In this document: piece by piece, positions 7,772 through 10,848 of the stretch
Layout of the letters: each line of letters opens with the position of its first letter
Numbering within the stretch: position 1 is the stretch's first letter
Assembly: GCA_002773655.1 (NCBI GenBank)
Contig: PFAR01000052.1
Coordinates: 1-10,848, forward strand
Length of the DNA: 10,848 nt
Direction of reading: 5' to 3'
Source: Candidatus Falkowbacteria bacterium CG10_big_fil_rev_8_21_14_0_10_43_10
Lineage (GTDB): Bacteria; Patescibacteriota; Patescibacteriia; Patescibacteriales; XYC2-FULL-47-12
The notes under the pieces: model-generated
Seen by the model: only the letters and a program-made list of their open reading frames with translations
Databases searched by the model: none
Told to the model about the DNA's origin: nothing
Made by a program: the position numbers and the translations under genes

Positions 7772-8531
7772 GTCAGATAATAATTTGGATTATATAAGAA
7801 AGATTAAATCAGCCATTAATTTTTTTACGGATATAATTTTTCCAATCGAATGCCTTGGCTGCGGAAAAGAAGGGAAGTGGATATGCGAGAGGTGCGCCAG
7901 TGCAATTCCGATTAACCGCAATTCGTACTGCCTTGGCTGTAAAACAAAAACTGATTTCGGCGAGTTTTGCGATCAATGCGAATCTCAATATAATTTGTCA
8001 GGTGTATTTATCGCCAGCGATTATGATAACGAATTAATTAAAAAAACAATTAAGGCATTAAAATATAGGTTCGTCTACGGCATCAGCCGGGAGCTTAGCC
8101 GGCTCCTGATTTTATTTATGGACCGGCAGCGCGCTAAAATAAAGGGCAATGAAAGCCTGCCGCGCGTTATAACCGGCTTTAGCAACGCGGTTGCGATGCC
8201 GGTGCCTTTGCATAAAAAGCGCCAAAAATGGCGCGGCTTCAATCAGGCGGAAAAATTGGCCGCGGAGTTTGCCAAACATTTCAGGCTGGAGCTGAACACG
8301 GAGGATTTGCGGCGTGTTGTTTCTACAAAGTCCCAGGCAAAATTAAGCGAAGCGGAAAGGAAGAAGAATTTAATTGATAGTTTAGCCTGGCGCGGCGCAG
8401 GATTAGCCGGCCGGAATATTATTATCGTGGATGACGTAACTACTACCGGCTCTACCCTGGAAGAATGCGCCAAAGTTTTAAAGAGGGCTGGCGCTGGGGA
8501 AGTTTGGGGTTTGGTCGTGGCTAAGGGGTAA
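7770..8531 (+). CDS. comF: ComF family protein (zinc-finger plus phosphoribosyltransferase-like domain)
   Basis: A 253-residue ComF/ComFC-type protein, linked in other bacteria to DNA uptake in natural transformation; its exact chemistry is not settled. The N-terminal zinc-ribbon-like part has four CxxC pairs (Cys 28/31, 39/42, 54/57, 67/70). The conserved PVPLHKKRQKWRGFNQAEKLA region lies at 145-165. The PRPP-binding loop IIIVDDVTTTGST (217-229) carries the two acidic residues and the TTTGST phosphate-binding turn expected of an intact type I PRTase fold. Length and motif order are normal. It is last in the plus-strand run, 77 nt after the membrane protein, and converges on the minus-strand genes. 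The start is ATG 7770, inside the inverted repeat. Its position beside secretion genes may be functional (DNA traffic) or chance. Confidence 0.93.
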   Translation: MSDNNLDYIRKIKSAINFFTDIIFPIECLGCGKEGKWICERCASAIPINRNSYCLGCKTKTDFGEFCDQCESQYNLSGVFIASDYDNELIKKTIKALKYRFVYGISRELSRLLILFMDRQRAKIKGNESLPRVITGFSNAVAMPVPLHKKRQKWRGFNQAEKLAAEFAKHFRLELNTEDLRRVVSTKSQAKLSEAERKKNLIDSLAWRGAGLAGRNIIIVDDVTTTGSTLEECAKVLKRAGAGEVWGLVVAKG

Positions 8532-8554
8532 TTTTTGCCGGCGCCGTAAAGAAG

Positions 8555-8564
8555 GTCGTGTTAT
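8555..8564 (-). other. Element-end-like box (ATAACACGAC) directly after the stop of the GyrI-like gene
   Basis: On the minus strand the stop TAA (8567-8565) is followed immediately by ATAACACGAC. The same TAACACGAC follows the stop of the NUDIX pseudogene, and ATAACACGA begins the decayed element at 10183. It resembles the left end of the cassette elements, but I find no matching right end before comF, so it may be a remnant or the edge of the array. Confidence 0.35.
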
Positions 8565-9053
8565 TTAAATTTGAGCAAATAAAATCATATAATTATCGCC
8601 ATATTTTTTTGCGCACTTAGGGCAGTAAGCGTAATGAACGTAATAGTCCTTGGCCTTTTTTCCTTTCGCAGATAAATATTCATCCATTTGTTTTACAAAT
8701 TTTGACACCGCGTTATACGGGCCGGCGAAAACTTTGCCGATAAACGTGCCCGAGATATTGACATTGTCCGCGTCCGGCACCGGACCGGTTACAGACAGGT
8801 ATATTTCCGATTTAAAGGCGCTGGGATCCCTGAATAATAACAGGACATCCTCGCTGTTAGCCTCCGCTTTTTTTGAATCTTCAACCAGTTTGCACATTTT
8901 GCCGATTTTTTTCCCGAGCATTGGGGGAAACGGGATATGGAATAATGTGGGAACAGTTTCTTTGATAAATGGTTTATTATCCCAGCTATGTGTTTTTTGG
9001 TCCCATTTTTCCGGGTTAAATTTGGGACAACACTCTTTGTTTTCGTTACTCAT
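8565..9053 (-). CDS. Small CCPKF/CPKCAKKYG protein, GyrI-like 'hydrolase' group
   Basis: A 162-residue soluble protein. It matches from memory a widespread small family, usually labelled 'hydrolase' or GyrI-like, whose members start with CCPKFxPxxWD and end with CPKCAKxYGxNY. Visible motifs: CCPKF (8-12), a KETVPTLFHIPF strand/loop (31-42), SGTF (101-104), GPY (111-113) and CPKCAKKYG (144-152). The Cys residues at 8, 9, 144 and 147 could bind a metal. The hydrolase label is unproven. Small-molecule binding, as in GyrI/SOUL-like folds, is the alternative. The gene stands alone on the minus strand. It starts 38 nt after an attC-like element and stops one base before an element-end-like box, as a cassette gene would. 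No Shine-Dalgarno precedes the ATG. Confidence 0.85.
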   Translation of the reverse strand: MSNENKECCPKFNPEKWDQKTHSWDNKPFIKETVPTLFHIPFPPMLGKKIGKMCKLVEDSKKAEANSEDVLLLFRDPSAFKSEIYLSVTGPVPDADNVNISGTFIGKVFAGPYNAVSKFVKQMDEYLSAKGKKAKDYYVHYAYCPKCAKKYGDNYMILFAQI

Positions 9054-9091
9054 ATTTTTAAGTTAATAAATAAGATTTTTTATTATTTTCG

Positions 9092-9186
9092 ATAACGTTA
9101 GCTGTATCTGAAGTTTTTATGACTGAAAGGAGTGAAAATTTTGGGTGGAAGCTTTATTAAAGCCGTAACCAGATACAGCTTGTTAT
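9092..9186 (-). repeat. attC-like structured element 1
   Basis: The outer boxes ATAAC (9092-9096) and GTTAT (9182-9186) are complementary. A short asymmetric spacer follows (3 nt against 1 nt), then a perfect 11-bp stem, AGCTGTATCTG (9100-9110) with its complement at 9170-9180. Two inner hairpins lie inside: about 9111-9141 (AAGTTTTTA paired with TGAAAATTT, with G-U pairs) and GCTTT/AAAGC (about 9151-9163). The minus-strand reading GGTTACGG, TTCCACCC, ACTCC, AAAAAC, AACGTTAT aligns with element 2. On the minus strand it lies 60 nt after the Bro-N stop and 38 nt before the next start codon. It resembles an integron attC recombination site, but lacks the extrahelical bases of classic sites. Confidence 0.6.
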
Positions 9187-9246
9187 ATGATGTAATAAAA
9201 AATTCTTTTCGTCCCGCAAGCTTGGGGGAATTTAATCGGGGCAAAT

Positions 9247-10092
9247 TTATTTTTTTATTTTTTTCCTACTCTGAGGTTCTGTCAGATAATTTTCTTTAGT
9301 TATAACTTTGCCACCTGATTCTAGTTCAAGTTTTTTCCTGGCGTCGCCAGCGATTTGTCCGCCTTTCTGGGCGACTATTTTGTTTTGAATAAACCCGATA
9401 GCGTTTTTATCTTTCGCAATCTTGGCAGTTGAGGCTTCGCCTAACATAGAAAAAATTAGCTCAAGGTCATTCATGTGGTCTCGTAAATTTTCTCGCTTCA
9501 AATTTTTGAACTTTTTGTATTTGCTTGGCGTCATGTCAAAAGTCGCTTTAGAAATTTCAGCAGTTAAAATTGCATATTCAAGATCTTCTTTAACGCCACG
9601 ATTGTGCCATTCATCGGTTAGTTCTTCGCGGATAGCGATTCCGCGCATGCGCTTTTCAATCCAAGCGTCAGAATATCCCTTAAGTTTATAAAGTGCTTTG
9701 GTTCTTTTTGTAGCCAGTTCAGGGTCTTCAATTTCTTGGATTCTTTCATAACCTACTTTAGCGAGCCAACGCTTGAAAGGTTCGGCGTTAGGAGAGGAGA
9801 TTGATTGGATGATGCGGAACATGGTTTCAGTGTTGGCGCAGTCAGTTTCTCTCATTTTACCGTCAGAAGCAGACATTTTCAATTGTCCGATTTTTTCGGA
9901 CACTTCAATATAGCCTTCATTTTTGAGCTTTTTTTTAAGATCACTCCAATATTTACGTGGTCTGTCGGTGCCAGTTAGTACTTCAATGACATCAATTATC
10001 GAAAACCACCACTCTCTGTGATAAATGGTTTTTCTTATAGATTTGCCTTTAAAAATGGCTATGTGGTTGGTTGGGTTATTAATGTTTTTCAT
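9247..10092 (-). CDS. Bro-N domain protein, phage antirepressor-like
   Basis: A 281-residue protein with an N-terminal Bro-N domain (about 10-112) containing AIFKGKSIRKTI, HREWWFSIIDVIEVLT, KYWSDLKKKL, MRETDCANTE and AEPFKRWLAKVGYERIQEIE. A conserved C-terminal half follows (RGIAIREELTDEW, EYAILTAEISKATF, KRENLRDHMNDLELIFSMLGEAST). Bro-N proteins occur in phages and mobile regions and are thought to bind DNA or act as antirepressors. This long version is common as a lone gene in many bacteria. I chose ATG 10092 over the upstream in-frame TTG (10116): homologs begin near here, and the extra eight residues would run through the inverted repeat. It has its own promoter and possible operator, and a cassette-like element follows 60 nt after its stop. 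Confidence 0.9.
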   Translation of the reverse strand: MKNINNPTNHIAIFKGKSIRKTIYHREWWFSIIDVIEVLTGTDRPRKYWSDLKKKLKNEGYIEVSEKIGQLKMSASDGKMRETDCANTETMFRIIQSISSPNAEPFKRWLAKVGYERIQEIEDPELATKRTKALYKLKGYSDAWIEKRMRGIAIREELTDEWHNRGVKEDLEYAILTAEISKATFDMTPSKYKKFKNLKRENLRDHMNDLELIFSMLGEASTAKIAKDKNAIGFIQNKIVAQKGGQIAGDARKKLELESGGKVITKENYLTEPQSRKKIKK

Positions 10093-10102
10093 AATAAACA
10101 GT

Positions 10103-10132
10103 TTTAAAGGTATCAAATTCGATACCTTTAAA
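10103..10132. promoter_or_regulatory. Operator-like inverted repeat over the Bro-N transcription start
   Basis: TTTAAAGGTATC (10103-10114) and GATACCTTTAAA (10121-10132) are perfect 12-bp arms separated by 6 nt. Relative to the predicted -10 box the repeat covers roughly -7 to +23, a typical repressor-binding position. As RNA it would form a 5' UTR hairpin ending 10 nt before the ATG. Autoregulation or control by a repressor is inferred, not shown. Confidence 0.6.
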
Positions 10133-10140
10133 TTATATCA
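10132..10140 (-). promoter_or_regulatory. Extended -10 promoter of the Bro-N gene
   Basis: The minus strand reads TGATATAAT, a perfect TATAAT with an extended TGn motif. No good -35 hexamer is seen (the best, at 17-18 nt spacing, is TTAAAT or TAAATT), which extended -10 promoters can do without. The predicted start is near 10125, giving a leader of about 33 nt. Confidence 0.55.
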
Positions 10141-10198
10141 TATATTGGCGAAAAATTTAATCAGCAGATACTTCGTGTTATATACCCCGCAGGGCAAG

Positions 10199-10239
10199 AG
10201 ACGTTAGGAGCGTAGAGTTTTGTTTACCGTCGTGTTAAT
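10199..10239 (-). other. Element-like boxes after the NUDIX stop
   Basis: Directly after the TAG stop the minus strand reads ATTAACACGAC (10239-10229), sharing TAACACGAC with the end of the GyrI-like gene. About 25 nt further on is CTAACGTC, similar to the CTAACGTT right end of element 1. The two could bound a short or collapsed element, but no convincing stem joins them beyond GACG/CGTC. A 17-nt GC-rich link leads to the decayed copy at 10183. Confidence 0.3.
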
Positions 10240-10709
10240 CTATTTCCACCCAAACTCGCCATAAGAGATTTTTTTATCTATATTTTCAAGGGCAAGTTTT
10301 ACTTCGGGCACCATATTGTCAGGCAGGTTGTTGAGCGGGAACCATTTCAATTCTTCGCATTTTTCTGGTTCAGTATTAGTAACTTTTCCTTCCCAAATAT
10401 GTTGCGTTAGATTCTGGAATCAAACTTTGTTTTGAGATGGATATCAATATATTCACGATCAGATCCATAGCGATGCATTACATGAACTACTTCTAAGTCA
10501 GCCGGCTTTAAGGTTATTCCAGCTTCTTCTTTAGCCTCACGTATTATTCCTTGCCTAGCTGTTTCAGATTCTTCTAAATGGCCGGCGACTAAACCATATT
10601 TACCGTCTTGATATCCCGTGTTGGTTCTTTTTAGAAGTAAAACTTGCCCGTCTTTAATGAGCACTAAAAATATTGCAATGAAGATTTTAAATGGTTCATT
10701 TTTATTCAT
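10240..10709 (-). pseudogene. NUDIX (MutT-like) hydrolase, broken reading frame
   Basis: The first part (10709-10407, 100 residues) holds a full NUDIX box at residues 43-65: GHLEESETARQGIIREAKEEAGI pattern G-x5-E-x7-REAKEEAGI, with the metal-binding Glu residues intact. It is followed by HVMHRYGSDREYIDIHLKTK, after which the frame meets TAA. The rest of the domain continues in another frame to the TAG at 10242-10240: IWEGKVTNTEPEKC, ELKWFPLNNLP and the family's usual end ISYGEFGWK. Members hydrolyse nucleoside-diphosphate-linked compounds; the substrate cannot be read from sequence. Removing 26 nt (about 10399-10424) rejoins the halves as LKTK-IWEGKV, giving a normal 147-residue protein. A single missing base would also restore the frame but leaves about nine extra residues. 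The gene starts 39 nt after element 2, like a cassette gene. Assembly error is possible. Confidence 0.85.
10399..10424. other. Putative 26-nt insertion inside the NUDIX gene
   Basis: The stretch adds about nine residues and a frameshift between IDIHLKTK and WEGKVTNTEPEKC, where related proteins as I remember them have none. It contains the small inverted repeat GATTC-TG-GAATC (10410-10421). The exact borders are uncertain by a few bases and no clear target duplication is visible. Confidence 0.4.
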
Positions 10710-10747
10710 AATAAAGGTTAATTATTTAATAGGCAAACAAAATTGTA

Positions 10748-10844
10748 TATAACGTTTCAGCGTATGCGATGTTTTTGCGACCAACGGGAGCAAAAATATG
10801 GGAGAGGGGCGAGCCGAGCCCCGAACCGCATACGCTGTGTTATA
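10748..10844 (-). repeat. attC-like structured element 2
   Basis: The outer boxes TATAAC (10748-10753) and GTTATA (10839-10844) are complementary, separated by spacers of 4 nt and 1 nt from a perfect 11-bp stem, CAGCGTATGCG (10758-10768) with its complement at 10827-10837. Inside are a hairpin ATGTTTTTGC/GCAAAAATAT (one G-U pair, about 10769-10800) and GGGGC/GCCCC (about 10806-10822). The architecture matches element 1 although the stem bases differ, so the fold rather than the sequence is kept. On the minus strand it ends 39 nt before the NUDIX start codon. GTTATAA fits the variable integron core-site box seen in chromosomal attC sites only loosely. Confidence 0.6.
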
Positions 10845-10848
10845 AGCC

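Larger units (their letters stand above)
10095..10183 (-). repeat. Decayed third copy of the attC-like element
   Basis: On the minus strand the sequence from 10183 reads ATATAACACGAAGTATCTG. It aligns with the left ends of element 1 (ATATAACAAGCTGTATCTG) and element 2 (TATAACACAGCGTATGCG), sharing TATAACA and a GTAT at the same spacing. The far end reads GATACCTTTAAAACTGTTTAT, similar to GATAC...AACGTTAT, but the arms no longer pair well and the interior is largely different. The Bro-N promoter and inverted repeat now lie in it. The left end is convincing; the right end is weak. Confidence 0.4.

Noticed and set aside
8532..8564. GC-rich palindrome GCCGGCGCCG between the convergent genes as a terminator
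   Set aside because: CGGCGCCG is self-complementary with no room for a loop, and no T-run follows on either side at the right distance.
8650..9066. Plus-strand open frame of 138 codons opposite the GyrI-like gene
   Set aside because: It is the complement of a well-patterned minus-strand gene and has no recognisable protein features.
9205..9246. CCCGCAAGCTTGGGGG and AATTT/AAATT as a terminator after the Bro-N gene
   Set aside because: The stem has a central mismatch and a minimal loop, and the nearest T-run on the minus strand comes about 11 nt later; too weak to call.
10093..10116. TTG start at 10116 for the Bro-N gene
   Set aside because: It would translate through the inverted repeat, adding eight residues not expected in the family; ATG 10092 fits the domain start.
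10407..10709. The 100-residue NUDIX frame as a complete gene
   Set aside because: It stops in the middle of the domain, and the missing C-terminal half is readable in another frame immediately downstream.
1..10848. Alternative genetic code (TGA as glycine, as in some CPR lineages)
   Set aside because: All genes are complete under the standard code with ordinary GGN glycine codons; no in-frame TGA needs to be read through.

Overview
The window looks like a piece of a Candidatus Patescibacteria (CPR) chromosome or metagenomic contig. The argument rests on protein resemblance and layout. A PrgI-family membrane protein starting MQQFTIPQFIDVEDKI, a stand-alone TraC/VirB4 N-terminal-like protein and a complete VirB4-type ATPase lie in a row with lineage-type proteins of no known function. 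None of the genes has a convincing Shine-Dalgarno site, and the standard code works throughout (no in-frame TGA is needed). No rRNA or other marker is present, so the placement is an inference.

Left part, 1-8531, plus strand: one tightly packed run of eight genes with 9-77 nt spacers. It holds the 3' part of a large charged protein (possibly the soluble tail of a VirB6/TrbL-like channel protein), two unrecognised soluble proteins, PrgI, the TraC-like protein, the VirB4 ATPase, a single-pass membrane protein with a possible VirB8/NTF2-like outer domain, and a ComF-family phosphoribosyltransferase-like protein. The middle of the run is the core of a reduced type IV secretion/conjugation-like machine. 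Relaxase, coupling protein and pilin are not in the window. Two spacers hold strong inverted repeats immediately before start codons (virB4-like and comF).

Right part, 8532-10848, minus strand: a different kind of region, made of short unrelated single genes: a small CCPKF/CPKC protein of the GyrI-like 'hydrolase' group, a Bro-N antirepressor-like protein, and a NUDIX hydrolase broken by what looks like a 26-nt insertion. Between them are ~95-bp structured elements with ATAAC...GTTAT ends (9092-9186 and 10748-10844), plus a decayed third copy (about 10095-10183) and end-like boxes directly after two stop codons. On the minus strand the two intact elements end 38 and 39 nt before the start codons of the genes that follow. 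This is how integron gene cassettes (attC sites) or a closely similar cassette-like system are organised. It is the most interesting signal in the window. The elements differ from textbook attC sites in having perfect inner stems and short asymmetric spacers, so they may be a divergent attC family or another kind of structured mobile repeat.

The Bro-N gene has its own good extended -10 promoter with a 12-bp-arm inverted repeat over the predicted transcription start, suggesting a regulated, self-contained unit. No integrase, transposase, CRISPR array, tRNA or rRNA was seen. No gene-free stretch exceeds 300 bases.
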